The notes under the pieces are model-generated. The model was not told the origin of the DNA. It saw only the letters and a program-made list of their open reading frames with translations, and searched no databases. The translations under genes and the position numbers were made by a program. From NCBI GenBank assembly GCA_031772625.1, contig CM062818.1:209464310-209528309 (forward strand): DNA of 64,000 nucleotides, written 5' to 3'. The stretch comes from Pinus tabuliformis. Its lineage: Eukaryota; Streptophyta; Pinopsida; Pinales; Pinaceae. Positions 24,401-34,257 of this stretch are shown piece by piece; position 1 is the first letter of the stretch; each line of letters starts with the position of its first letter.

Positions 24401-24945
24401 CTCCCACCAAGTGTCGCTTCCACTAGATTTGTAGCATGCACATCACAACCTTGATTTTATCGAAACGTATCAACCAGATGCTGCAGAGATCATTCCTGAC
24501 ATCGATCTTATAGCTCTGACATCCCATGTTGCATCTAGGATTCGTCGACACATTCAACTCAACTGTTCTGGGGTAAGCCCACTTTTCATGTCTTGTGTTA
24601 TATTTCTGGTGCTTTTCATGTTTTGCTTCGTACGAATGTTGACTGGTTGATTTCAGTGAGCGCTTGCTATCATTTTGATACATAATAGTTTGTACTAGCA
24701 CCATTTCAGTTTTCATTAACATCTCACTGTTTTCACATGCATGAAACTGTTTTTCACGAATGGTGACCGATTCAGTGACTCGCTTAACCCACATGCATGT
24801 TGTTCTGTTTTCTGAATCTTTCATTCACTGTTTGCATGCACGATCATTCACTTATGCTTACACTCAGTATCACCATGCATTCACATTCACTTTCTCTTTT
24901 AGTTGCTTGTCGGCGGGTCTGGGCAGCCTTGGCCTGGACTCTACC
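24400..24945 (+). other. Possible exon-intron remnant
   Basis: A frame at about 24450-24560 reads DFIETYQPDAAEIIPDIDLI, continues with TSHVASRIRRHIQLNCSG, and is followed at once by GGTAAGCC, a good 5' splice donor. The next 350 bp are T-rich with repeated TTTTCATG motifs and end in TTTCTCTTTTAG at about 24901, a good acceptor. This could be an exon of a broken gene or of the outer LTR element. I do not recognise the protein. Confidence 0.3.
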
Positions 24946-24949
24946 TCAC

Positions 24950-25290
24950 CAAGACAACATTACGCAATCCTGAGAGGGAAGGCTTTGTCTTCCTCTAAGG
25001 AAATGTGAATTTCTGCCCAGTGACTGTCCTCCAGTCTTGTATTGTGCAACTCTGAGGCGCAGTGAGTGCTGGCCCAAAAAATTGCGCAATGCAGTCAATA
25101 AGTCTACAAACATTGCCAACTGAGATTGCGCATTACGCAATTCCAGTAGTCAACAACCAACCTAGACTGTACATTGCATAGTTCCAGTAGTCAGTCAACC
25201 TCTTTGTAGCCGAGACTATGACTTGTGCAGTTTTGACAGTCAGTCTCCCGACATCGCGACGGAAATTACACAACCTTCATGATCAGTCAC
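24950..25290 (+). repeat. Degenerate tandem repeat with GCGCAAT motif
   Basis: Segments such as CATTACGCAATCC, TTGCGCAATGCAGTC, TTACGCAATTCCAGTAGTC and CATTGCATAGTTCCAGTAGTC recur at intervals of roughly 50-70 bp. The spacing is irregular and the units have diverged. No coding frame is supported here. Confidence 0.45.
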
Positions 25291-25379
25291 ACATGTATGT
25301 TGCAAGTTAGTTCTCAAGTTTGTTTTGGTTTTCGACTAATAGATTGCTTTCCATGAGTGTTACCATGTCTCCAGGTATG

Positions 25380-25688
25380 ACAGGTGTTCATATGCCTCTC
25401 AGTAGTACAAGTACAATGGTTTCCAGGAGAGCAGAGTCGAAGACACCATTCATAGCACACTTGGGGATGCAATTGATCAATTGTCTATGAACTTGCCTAC
25501 CCACGAAGACATCAAGTTGCTCGTAGACAAGGACATCAAGATATGATGGCAACAACATCATAGCAAGAAACACCATCAACAACAACTGAAGGCTGCATAC
25601 TCGATGCAATGATCGGAAGGGGAAGGTTGTTGACAACACAGAGGCAGAACAAAGTTGCAAGCTCAAGTAGGACCGCTTGTGATGAAAG
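25380..25688 (+). pseudogene. Left part of the outer element split by Copia-A
   Basis: This flank and 41935-42779 are the two halves of one sequence, rejoined across Copia-A at the GAAAG duplication (25684-25688 and 41935-41939). A frame near 25440-25540 reads GDAIDQLSMNLPTHEDIKLL, followed by VDKDIK and then a stop. This is helical, and the right half continues the same style with a long coiled coil. It is probably the coding region of an LTR element without polymerase. The family is not recognised. Confidence 0.45.
25684..25688 (+). repeat. Target-site duplication of Copia-A, left copy (GAAAG)
   Basis: GAAAG directly precedes the LTR start at 25689 and is repeated at 41935-41939, directly after the other LTR. 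Confidence 0.95.
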
Positions 25689-26172
25689 TGTTGGGTTGTG
25701 TTATATTCTTTCCATGACTAACCTACGTAGTGAACCGGGGGGTTAGAGGGGGGTGGAGCCCCACCTTCGTTGCATCGATTGCGCAGTGGGGGGTTCACAG
25801 GGGGGGCGGCAGCCCCCCCTGTTCGGGGGTTTGAGGGGGGCGGGTAGGCCCCTCTACGGGGTCTGGGGCAGCGCCCCACGAAATTTTTTTTTGGACCCTA
25901 TATTAGGTTGGGCGAACCTACCTATGGCTTTCGGTCCATGGTTTTGGACGTGATGGTTTTTGGTCCATGGCATTGGATGCTTTGGCATGTATAAATATGT
26001 ATTGTAACATTGAAAGGAATATAATGAAAAATCAAGCTGGTAGTCCCGGTTTTGGGATCCAGGGGGAAATCTCTGTCTATATGTGTTTTATGTGTTATGC
26101 TCTCGCATTGTTTATTTTTTTGTGATTTAGAATTCGTATGTAGGTAATTTCTGTACGGGGTTAAAACCTACA
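25689..26172 (+). repeat. Copia-A 5' LTR
   Basis: 484 bp, TG...CA. A TATAAATA box lies at 25990-25997. The U3 part (about 25735-25850) is extremely G-rich, and about 95 bp of it is missing from the 3' LTR. A GGTCCATGG motif is repeated two to three times in the 25930-25970 region. The 3' end abuts the primer-binding site. Confidence 0.95.
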
Positions 26173-26174
26173 TT

Positions 26175-26186
26175 TGGTATCAGAGC
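26175..26186 (+). other. Copia-A primer-binding site
   Basis: TGGTATCAGAGC lies two bases after the LTR and is complementary to the 3' end of plant initiator methionine tRNA, the usual primer of Copia elements. Confidence 0.95.
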
Positions 26187-26294
26187 TGTTTTGGCTTCAA
26201 GGGGACGCCTTTGTTGCCGAGGGGTTTCACTTGGGCCTATGGTAGACCCTGTTCAGTGGGAGATCTGTGAGATCGATTCTGGTGGTGAAAGAAG

Positions 26295-27302
26295 ATGGCG
26301 AGCAGTGGAAAGATAGAGATCGAGAAATTCAATGGTCAGAGCTTTGAGTTGTGGAAACTCAAGATGGAGGATTTGTTGGTGGATAAAGATTAGTGGATCG
26401 CGATAGATCCAGGTACTAAACCAATGGGAGTGACCGATGAAGAATGGAAGAAGTTGGATCAGAAGGCAAAGAGCACAATACAATTGTGTGTCTTAGATTC
26501 AGTATTGCTGAATGTATCAGGGGAAGCTACAGCGAAGGCTTTGTGGGACAAGTTAGGGACTTTGTACCAATCTAAGTGTCTGGTGAATAAACTGTTCATG
26601 CGGAAAAAGCTATATAACCTGAGGATGAAAGATGGAGACTCGGTGACAGAGCATCTGAATGCATTTCATACTGTGGTAAGTCAGTTAGCGTCTATTGATA
26701 TTAAAATTTCAGATGAAGATAAGTGCATCAGTCTGTTGTGTTCTCTACCAGATTTGTGGGATAGTTTGGTTATTGCAATAGGTAGCAATGCAACTGCTTT
26801 GCAGTTTGATGAAATAGTCCTAGCATTGCTGACGGAGGAGATGAGACGGAAAAATATGGAGAGCCAGAATGGTGATGCCTTGTCTGTATGAGGACGGTCC
26901 CAGAATAGAAACAAAAATAAGTCATCGAGTGGGAGATCTAAATCTAGAGGGAGATCTAAATCTCTAGGAAAACTTGTAAAGGTGGTGTGCTGGAAATGCG
27001 GAAAGGAAGGGCAGTTCAACAGGGACTATAAATCTAAAGCTCCTGATAAAGGAAAGGGATCTGATGATGCTCCTTCTGCAAAGGCGAAAACCACCTCAGA
27101 TGAAGGTGGGGATGTGTACTTGGCTTCTTCAATTACACATGTAGATCATGAGGCATGGTTGATTGACTTAGATGCATCCTTTCACTTCACTCCCCATAGA
27201 GAGTGGTTCTGTGAGTATGAGAAATACGATGGTGGTGATGTCTTCTTAGGAGATGATAGGAAGGCTAGAATCATTGGTCACGGAAAAGTAAAGTTGAAGT
27301 TG
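26295..27302 (+). pseudogene. Copia-A gag and start of protease
   Basis: From the ATG at 26295 the frame begins MASSGKIEIEKFNGQSFELW, the Copia Gag N-terminus. A TAG interrupts at 26391 and a TGA at 26889. The frame is otherwise open and has the UBN2-type Gag core (LWDKLGTLYQSKCLVNKLFM). The zinc knuckle near 26988 reads CWKCGKEGQFNRDY, so the His and last Cys of CCHC are lost. The protease motif near 27168 reads DLDASFHFT, where DSGAS is expected. The sequence breaks at 27302, where Gypsy-A inserted; coding resumes in frame at 38571. Confidence 0.9.
27298..27302 (+). repeat. Target-site duplication of Gypsy-A, left copy (AGTTG)
   Basis: AGTTG precedes the LTR at 27303 and recurs at 38566-38570 after the other LTR. 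Both copies lie in the Copia-A protease coding sequence. Confidence 0.95.
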
Positions 27303-29367
27303 TGTTGAGGGCCCCGAAGTCGGGTCGACAACAAGGGGGATACCCACCCGATCCGGAACCTGGTTGGCGGCTCCTTGCCCGTTTGGAGTAGCGGGTCCGA
27401 CTGGGGGTAATGGGACCAGTTTCCCAATGTGAAGGGTGTGCGTGTGTGTGTAGAGTTTGATGATATTAATCTAAAAGGTTTCTCTGAACTAGTCTTAATT
27501 CTAACAGCTAAACTATTTCTATACTAATGTGATCTAATGAAGAGAAACAATACATCTAATCTACGCTAACCCGGGGTGTTCTCTTTTGTTATGCGATCTA
27601 GAAAGATTTCTAACAACAGCTGGTAATAAAGATCATTCAACTGTTATCAGAATATAAATCGATAAAGATAAACCATTCTGCATAAGAAGTTAGGCAGAGT
27701 AGTTGTGAACAGCATATCGCATAATCAGTTTTCTATATGTCAAGCATAAATAAATGACTCCACCGTACAGAAGTGCCAAATGGTAATACAGACATTCATA
27801 CAGTAACATATAAAGAACTCAGCTGTATATCACTTTAGGGATACTAGCAGAATTTAGTCAAGAGATAAAAGTACCATTTATGACTGATTTCACTAATAAA
27901 CTTCAAGCAATAATGATTTACTTCTACTTGTTCTAATATCTGCTAAGAGTACAGAAGTGCAACATCAGTAACAGACATTAAAATGCAAACATAAATAAAT
28001 CTCGATCCATCCATTCATCAAAAACCTCCTCTGAGGGTGCAGAAGTGCATGTTCTGAGGACAAGTTTTTTGACAGATTTCCGGACCCTTCTCCAAATGCC
28101 ATGAGAAGGGTTAAATACTACTAGCTAATTGATCTTAATTACACGAATTTAGGGAATCGGCTTCAAATGACCGCCCTTTACTAAAAGCAAATTTATTTCT
28201 AAAACTTTAAATCTAATTTCTGACCGTTTTTGTATATTCTCTTTAGTGCTATCAACTGTGCAACGCTTTCCTGGGAAGAGTCGGCTGGCTGCCTTCTTCT
28301 TTTGCTCGGGAGATAAAAGTGGAAATAACAAGAGCTGGCACCTCCTTCTGATAGACCAGAAGATATTTTCGAAAACCTTTCTCTAGCTGGGTGTATTCGC
28401 CACGTGTATACTTAGCACAACCCAGGTTCTTCTCGAACTGATTTTGCTGTTGCTGTTTCGGTTTTCGGTCATGCGAATGACTGAGTGGGTTAGGAGTCGC
28501 GCTGTATGGACATCCCCCTGTTTCAAGAATTGTTTCCGTTCTTTGTTCTAGGTTTTTCTGGAGCGTCTTCCTTCCTATGCGCTTCTTTCTCTGCTTTACC
28601 AAGTCTGAGCTTCAGGATCTTTTGTGAACACGCTGCTTTTGTGCGCCTTTAACTCTGAGTCTTGGATAGTCTAATTTCATCAGTGCCGGTTGTCCGATAG
28701 TCTGGAATCCGCAGTCCTGCTGCATGCGGCATTCGTTTGTGGAGGCATCTTCTCTCTGCTATTTGATTGGCGCTTTCCCCTTTCTCTCAGATGTTTCCTG
28801 CATATAGATTTATATCAGTTGCGTGTCTTGCAGTCTACGCAAAGAAGAAGGGAAATGAAAAGATTGACATAAAAGCATTAAACTCTAATGAATACATAAT
28901 CCTGACATGCATCATGACTTGACTCTTCGATAAATGCGATGCAATCATTCCTTGATACTCAAGCATGCGGTCATTAATTTCCTTTAAGGCGCGCGCTTGG
29001 TCTTGGGTTTATCGTGTGATGAGTCTTTTCAGATCGCAGATTTGATCCAATGGTTCATGGTGCCATAGCGTGACGTTTGCGATGTGCGATGTCGTATATC
29101 GGCGATCGGCCCTTCTTGGAGGTCCTCCTTTTAGAGCGCATTTGAGATGCATGCGACGCGATGAACTTCGCGTCGCTCTTTCGCAGTTTTGCTTTTCGCG
29201 CTTTAAGTAATGCTTCAACCTTTCTTTGCAATGCGATTTAAGCCTTAGGGAGGAAAATACAAAAATTTAACAAAATATTTTTTGGGATTTTTTGTTCAGG
29301 GTCCCCCCTTTGCTCGACGTTATTGCTAATATCAAGCAAAGAGGGGGGGTTGTTGGTGACCACAACA
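27303..29367 (-). repeat. Gypsy-A 3' LTR
   Basis: 2065 bp, colinear with 36487-38565. The hairpin motif is at 29303-29348 and the palindrome at 29153-29176. The sequence next to it inside the element (29368 onward) is not purine-rich on the minus strand, so the usual polypurine tract is not obvious. Confidence 0.95.
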
Positions 29368-30471
29368 ATGGCGATTCACTGTGAAGAACCAGTTATCTCT
29401 ACTTGTTCTATTGCATTTTCACTTCCAAAACAGAAAAAATTTTCTTATGTCTAAATTTTGTTATGGACGGATAGAGTATTACCCCTTATCCTGTCAATGA
29501 TGTTTCATCACAACTTTTTATTTCATTCCGATTGTTTGCTTCCTCTGGGTTATTTCTTGTATTCACACCTAGACATTACTCAATCTTTTCAAAGACAAAA
29601 TAAAGTCTTCTCTGCGTACTGGCTTTGTAAAGTATGATCATTTGTCGTAGGTAGAGCCTCTGCTGCCCGCAAGCGTCCATAGCCTCGACAGGGTTACCAT
29701 ATTATCCAGCAATGATCCTTTTTCCTGCTTGAGGTTATTTACAACATTCCAGAGAAAAATCCTTTTGACACTTTTCTTTCTTTTTTGATTTTTTATTCTC
29801 TAAAGAACAATGTCTTGGTTTGGTGGCCAAATTATGACACAGTCATTCACTTGATTTACACTTTTGCTGAACAAGCTGGCTCGCGATGAGACCCCTTGTC
29901 TTTTGATTGCAACAATCTTGAGTCGTTGCCCTGTTTTGATAGACAGTAGTGGCAAAGTCAGCAAGTTATAATATCTGTGATCATGATAAGCCGGCTCGTG
30001 ATGAGACCTCTTATTCTTTGAGATATAGTGTTTTCTTGGATTGTTTCTCTGGATGCTGCGATTTTCCTTAACAGGGAGGAAGTCATTGTTTTTCCTTAAG
30101 AAAGCTCTGGACGACAATAATAGAGTTTAAGAACAGCAGTTTTGCAGAGAATACTTATTTTTCTATTGATGATACTTTTCATTGCGTTGGTATAAAACAA
30201 TTTTTTTTGCCAAAAGTTACTTTCATCCCAGATTTCTTTGTGAAGTTGAAACTAACATCATATTCAGGCTAAAGTTAACTCTATCTGTCAATAATAAAAG
30301 TCAGATTTTTCGAAAAGTTTTACTATTTATACAAGTGAAATCAAAATCTGATAGAGAAATGGTATATACTTCATAAATACAATTTATGATCATTCACAAC
30401 CAACCTTATTTATAAAAAATAAAACTAAAATAAAACTAAAATTATCCTACAAAAATTAGAAGGATAACCTT
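29368..30471 (-). other. Gypsy-A 3' non-coding region
   Basis: About 1.1 kb lies between pol and the 3' LTR. It has no domain-bearing frame. A GGCTCG(C/T)GATGAGACC(C/T)CTT motif occurs twice (about 29878 and 29993). Tat-type elements often carry long non-coding or extra-ORF sequence here. The 105-codon minus frame at 30117-29800 overlaps the repeat and has no recognisable domain. Confidence 0.6.
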
Positions 30472-31374
30472 CTATGGAAAATACATTTTGAGGATTTGTC
30501 CATTTACAGGCAGAGAATCTCTTCTGCCTGTCAAGTCCTGCAACACAAAAGTCGACGGGCCTATGACCTCTATAATCTGAAAAGGACCAAGCCACAGCTT
30601 CTGGAATTTCGTATGTTTGCCCTTTTCTTCATGTGCCTTATCCCACTTCAAAACTAAATCTCCCATTTGAAAGTTTTTTCTGGTCATTATGTTCGAATCA
30701 AAAGAGGATTTTATCAGCGCTTGGTGGTGAGCATGGGTTTTCTTGGCCTGTTCTCGTTGTTCTTCTAGCTTGATTATTTCCGTTTGCCTTAGTTGTAAGG
30801 GAGAAGTGGATACTTCATCAATGTATTGTACTAAGGATAAGGAGGGAATGACTAAGTGAGTAGGAAGAACTGCTTCTCTCCCGTAAACTAAATTAAAGGG
30901 AGAAGTGCCGATAGAGGCTTTCTTTGTAATTCTGTCTGCCCATAGGGCGTTTACTAGCGCTTTATGCCAATTCTTTTGGTTTTGGTCGACTGTCTTTTTG
31001 ATAATCCTGATTAGGTTCTTGTTCGTTGATTCAGCCAACCCATTACCTTGCGGATAGTAGTTGGCAGAATACTTCAGTTTGAACCCTCTTTTGAGCGCGA
31101 ACTCAGTCATGGTATTTCCAGAAAAATATAAAGCATTATCGAATATTAAGGCCGTTGGCAATCCAAACCTAGTAATGATAAACTGATCTATGAATTCAAT
31201 AATGTTTTCAGAATTAGCTGTCTTGAGAGGAACTGCCTCTACCCATTTAGTAAAATAGTCAGTTGCCGTGAGGATATACCTATGCTGTTTAGAGGAGTGA
31301 GGAACGATCTCACCTATTATGTCCAGACCCCATTGGCTGAACGGCTGTTTGATGTTAACCGGCTGCAGTGGCAT
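30472..31374 (-). CDS. Gypsy-A integrase core and C-terminal domain
   Basis: This continues the same frame after TAG 31405. The catalytic core has QWGLDIIGEIV (Asp), a LPTALIFDNALYF block (Asp) and YPQGNGLAESTNKN (Glu), so the DDE triad is intact. The C-terminal part has GDLVLKWDKAHEEKGKHTKF and a WLGPFQIIEV block, the usual Gypsy integrase tail. There is no chromodomain. The frame ends at TAG 30472-30474, close to the expected end of pol. Confidence 0.92.
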   Translation of the reverse strand: MPLQPVNIKQPFSQWGLDIIGEIVPHSSKQHRYILTATDYFTKWVEAVPLKTANSENIIEFIDQFIITRFGLPTALIFDNALYFSGNTMTEFALKRGFKLKYSANYYPQGNGLAESTNKNLIRIIKKTVDQNQKNWHKALVNALWADRITKKASIGTSPFNLVYGREAVLPTHLVIPSLSLVQYIDEVSTSPLQLRQTEIIKLEEQREQAKKTHAHHQALIKSSFDSNIMTRKNFQMGDLVLKWDKAHEEKGKHTKFQKLWLGPFQIIEVIGPSTFVLQDLTGRRDSLPVNGQILKMYFP

Positions 31375-31404
31375 GGATGACTTCTTTTGTTTTCCTGCAG
31401 CAGT

Positions 31405-33072
31405 CTAGCAGACTTGGCATTTTCTTACGTGATTGTACGAGTCTTTGAACATCGTGGGCCAGTAGTATCCTGCACGTAAGATTTTGTGCGCGGTGGCTTC
31501 TCCAGCATAGTGTCCACCTGCTGGTCCATCGTGGAGTTCCTGCAAAACCTTTTCGGCTTCAGTTTTCTCAAGACATCTAAGAAGCACAGAATCATAATTT
31601 CTTTTAAACAGGACATCATTCACGAGTTGGTATTGTTTAGCTTTTAATCTCAGGGCTCTCTTCTTGATGTGATCCAGGTGAAATGGAGCATGCCCGTTCT
31701 TCAGGAAATAAATGATGTCAGCATATAATGATTCTGCGTCGTTTAGGCTTACCTCATACGCGTGTACCTCTTCAGACGATTTTTCGGGGATTTGCGATGC
31801 TCCAGCTAACATCTTGCAGAAGCCTTGGCCTCGAACGATGTGTGCCGGCTTGATCTCCAGGTCGTATTCTTGCAAGGCGGTGATCCAATTCGCTCTCTTT
31901 TCGCCCACATCCTTCTGTATCAGGAGATTTCTTACCGCTGGGAACGGTACTATGACCTTGGTATGGGCCTTTAGCAAGAATGGTCTGAAATATTTAATCG
32001 CTTTAAAAATGACATATGCCTGTTTCTCTACGTCCGAATATTTCAGCTCAGCACCTTGTAAGTTTGAGCTAAAGAATGCGATCAGAGCTTCTACCTTTTC
32101 TTGATTCGCTTGAGTCAAGATTGCAGCATAAGAATTCTCTGAGGCAAACGTGTATAAGACAAAAGGCTCTGAAAAGTTTGGGGTTGCTAGAGATGGAGCG
32201 TTGATGATGGCTTGTTTGATTAAGTTAAACGCTTCGTGCTCGTCTAGACCCCATTTAAAGTTTGAATTCTTTTTTATCATTTTTTGTAAAGGAGAAATAA
32301 TACGTGAAAAATCTGGGACAAATCTTTTGAAAAAATTGATCTGTCCTAGGAAAGATTGCATGGTCTTTTTGTTATGGGGCATGGATATCTCGGAAATTTC
32401 TTTGATTCTGTCAGGTTCAATGTGAATGCCAGATTTGGACACTATGAATCCTAGCAATTTTCCTTCACTCAATGCGAAAAAAGATTTCTTCGGGTTAAGC
32501 GAGATCCCATACCTTAAACATCTTTGAAAGATTTGCTTCAAATCTTTGAGGTGGTCGTTTCGGTTCTTGGAGTACACAGTTATATCATCCAGGTAAATCA
32601 CTACCGATTTGTTGACTAAACCTTTAAACGCGATGTCCATGGCCCTTTGAAAAGTAGCGCCGGCGTTGATCAGACCGAACGACATTTTCCGATACGCGTA
32701 GGTACCCCACTTAGTTCGGAAGGTGGTTTTTAACTGATCATCTGGGTGTACCAACACTTGGTTATATCCTAAAAATCCGTCCAGGAAAGACATTAACTCT
32801 GAGCCTGCGACTACCTGTAATATTTGCTCCATAGGTGGGAGGGGAAAATTGTCTTTCTGACAGGCTTTGTTGAGGTTCCGGAAGTCGATGCAGATTCTAA
32901 TATCTCCGTTTTTCTTCCTAACGGGTACCATATTGGATACCCATTTGGAATGTCTGCCCGGGAAGATTATTTTGGCTCTCAACAATTTATTCAGCTCAGT
33001 TTTTATCTGACTTTCCAAGTTGGGGTGGATTTTTCTAAGCTTCTGCTGGACAGGTTTCTCATTGTCAATCAT
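31405..33072 (-). CDS. Gypsy-A reverse transcriptase, classical RNase H, integrase zinc domain
   Basis: The frame opens upstream of the nominal start. After the TAG at 33148 it reads YKNVFAWNYDELK, the usual lead-in to Ty3 RT, so this is one continuous polyprotein. RT motifs include DIRICIDFRNLNKACQKDNF, MSFGLINAGATFQRAMD and the catalytic IYLDDITVYSKN (about residue 158). The classical RNase H begins FVLYTFASENSYAAIL, with Phe where the first catalytic Asp is expected, and its second Asp motif is also absent (VIVPFPAVRN). The C-terminal part is the integrase HHCC domain (LHDGPAGGHYAGEATAHK ... CQVC). TAG at 31405 cuts it where Gln is expected. Confidence 0.92.
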   Translation of the reverse strand: MIDNEKPVQQKLRKIHPNLESQIKTELNKLLRAKIIFPGRHSKWVSNMVPVRKKNGDIRICIDFRNLNKACQKDNFPLPPMEQILQVVAGSELMSFLDGFLGYNQVLVHPDDQLKTTFRTKWGTYAYRKMSFGLINAGATFQRAMDIAFKGLVNKSVVIYLDDITVYSKNRNDHLKDLKQIFQRCLRYGISLNPKKSFFALSEGKLLGFIVSKSGIHIEPDRIKEISEISMPHNKKTMQSFLGQINFFKRFVPDFSRIISPLQKMIKKNSNFKWGLDEHEAFNLIKQAIINAPSLATPNFSEPFVLYTFASENSYAAILTQANQEKVEALIAFFSSNLQGAELKYSDVEKQAYVIFKAIKYFRPFLLKAHTKVIVPFPAVRNLLIQKDVGEKRANWITALQEYDLEIKPAHIVRGQGFCKMLAGASQIPEKSSEEVHAYEVSLNDAESLYADIIYFLKNGHAPFHLDHIKKRALRLKAKQYQLVNDVLFKRNYDSVLLRCLEKTEAEKVLQELHDGPAGGHYAGEATAHKILRAGYYWPTMFKDSYNHVRKCQVC

Positions 33073-33147
33073 GGGGATAGTGTGTTGAATGATAGAAGTG
33101 TTGTAAGTCTTCAGCTCATCGTAATTCCAGGCGAAGACGTTTTTGTA

Positions 33148-34215
33148 CTATCGTAGAAGATGGATATATGCTGATTTTTCTTCAGGAGCCAGGCCTTGGC
33201 CTATATTAACGTTTTGCGGCTTCTCATCGGTTCCTAGGTTCACTGATTCGTAGTTCAGAGTCGAACTGTAAAGTTTGGCATTAGCTGACCTTTTGAACCG
33301 ACTTTTCAAGTCGTATAAGTCTTCTAGTTTGACCACCGATTTGGGTATGGCATTATCAGTGTTATTTTGTTGTATCTGGTGATCATGACAGTCTTCGTCG
33401 ATTATCTGGTTTGAGTAGGATCCTTCGGAGGTGAGGAAACTTACGATGTCTAGGTCGTCGTTGAATACTCTCCAGTTAGTGATGTTGTCAGGGATAGATG
33501 GTTTAAAAATCAATTCTATCGAAAACCTATCTGGACTAAAGTCTTCGGAGGGAATGAGTCTGGAGGCTACGTTAGCTAACAGGTCTGCGCTTGCATTGTG
33601 AAGTCTCGGGATTGACGAAATATTGAACGCTGTAAAATGTGCAGTGAGATCTTGTACTAAAGATTGATAGTGCTTTAAATGACTAGACAGGCAGTGTATG
33701 GTGTTACGTACCTGTTTGACGACGATATCGAAATCTCCAAAGACTTGAAGATATTTGACGTTGCAGTCGATTTCTTTGTATAGGCCTTGCACTAAGGCTT
33801 CGTATTCCGCTGTGTTGTTCGTGCAATCGAACTCCAGTCTGCATGTGAGCATGGTCTTATTTCCGCCAGGGCTAATCAAAACGCATCCTGCTCCCGCTCC
33901 CTCGTTGGATTTAGAGCCATCAAAATATAATTTCCAAAATAAAGAAGTATTTACAGGGTTATCTAAGAAACTAACACATTTTGAATCATCAGTCTGGGAA
34001 AAGTTTTCTACTTGGGACAAAACTGAATTTTCTAAATATGGTGATATGTGAGCATTGAAATTTCCGAGGAAAGAGTCTACCGAGTAGTTGCCTATGATGC
34101 TGCTGTTGTATGCTATGGCTTCATTCTCTCCTTCCAAATCCGTCACTATGTATTTTTGGTGCAATTCTCGTTCAACCTTTATTTGATTTGGTTTCCTGTT
34201 GAAGGGTAACCACAT
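33148..34215 (-). CDS. Gypsy-A archaeal-type RNase H (aRNH), placed before RT
   Basis: A 355-codon stretch in the same frame as Gag-protease and RT, bounded by TAG stops at 34258 and 33148. The coding starts beyond the ATG at 34215, directly after the first TAG. Residues 95-215 form an RNase HI-like domain of the archaeal/plant RVT_3 type: LYFDGSKSNEGAGAG (Asp 99), NNTAEYEALVQGL (Glu 137), VFGDFDIVVKQV (Asp 161 or 163) and HNASADLLANVAS (Asp 211). All four acidic positions are therefore present. It would degrade RNA in the RNA:DNA hybrid during reverse transcription. In described Tat elements this domain follows the classical RNase H, so this position is notable. Confidence 0.85.
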   Translation of the reverse strand: MWLPFNRKPNQIKVERELHQKYIVTDLEGENEAIAYNSSIIGNYSVDSFLGNFNAHISPYLENSVLSQVENFSQTDDSKCVSFLDNPVNTSLFWKLYFDGSKSNEGAGAGCVLISPGGNKTMLTCRLEFDCTNNTAEYEALVQGLYKEIDCNVKYLQVFGDFDIVVKQVRNTIHCLSSHLKHYQSLVQDLTAHFTAFNISSIPRLHNASADLLANVASRLIPSEDFSPDRFSIELIFKPSIPDNITNWRVFNDDLDIVSFLTSEGSYSNQIIDEDCHDHQIQQNNTDNAIPKSVVKLEDLYDLKSRFKRSANAKLYSSTLNYESVNLGTDEKPQNVNIGQGLAPEEKSAYIHLLR

Positions 34216-34257
34216 GTGCGACCAGTCGGTCGAAAAGTATCCGTGGAGTTTCTCGGA

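Noticed and set aside
28252..28602. 116-codon minus-strand ORF, with a near-identical copy at 37436-37786
   Set aside because: Both copies lie inside the two Gypsy-A LTRs. Similarity reflects LTR duplication, not selection, and no domain is visible.
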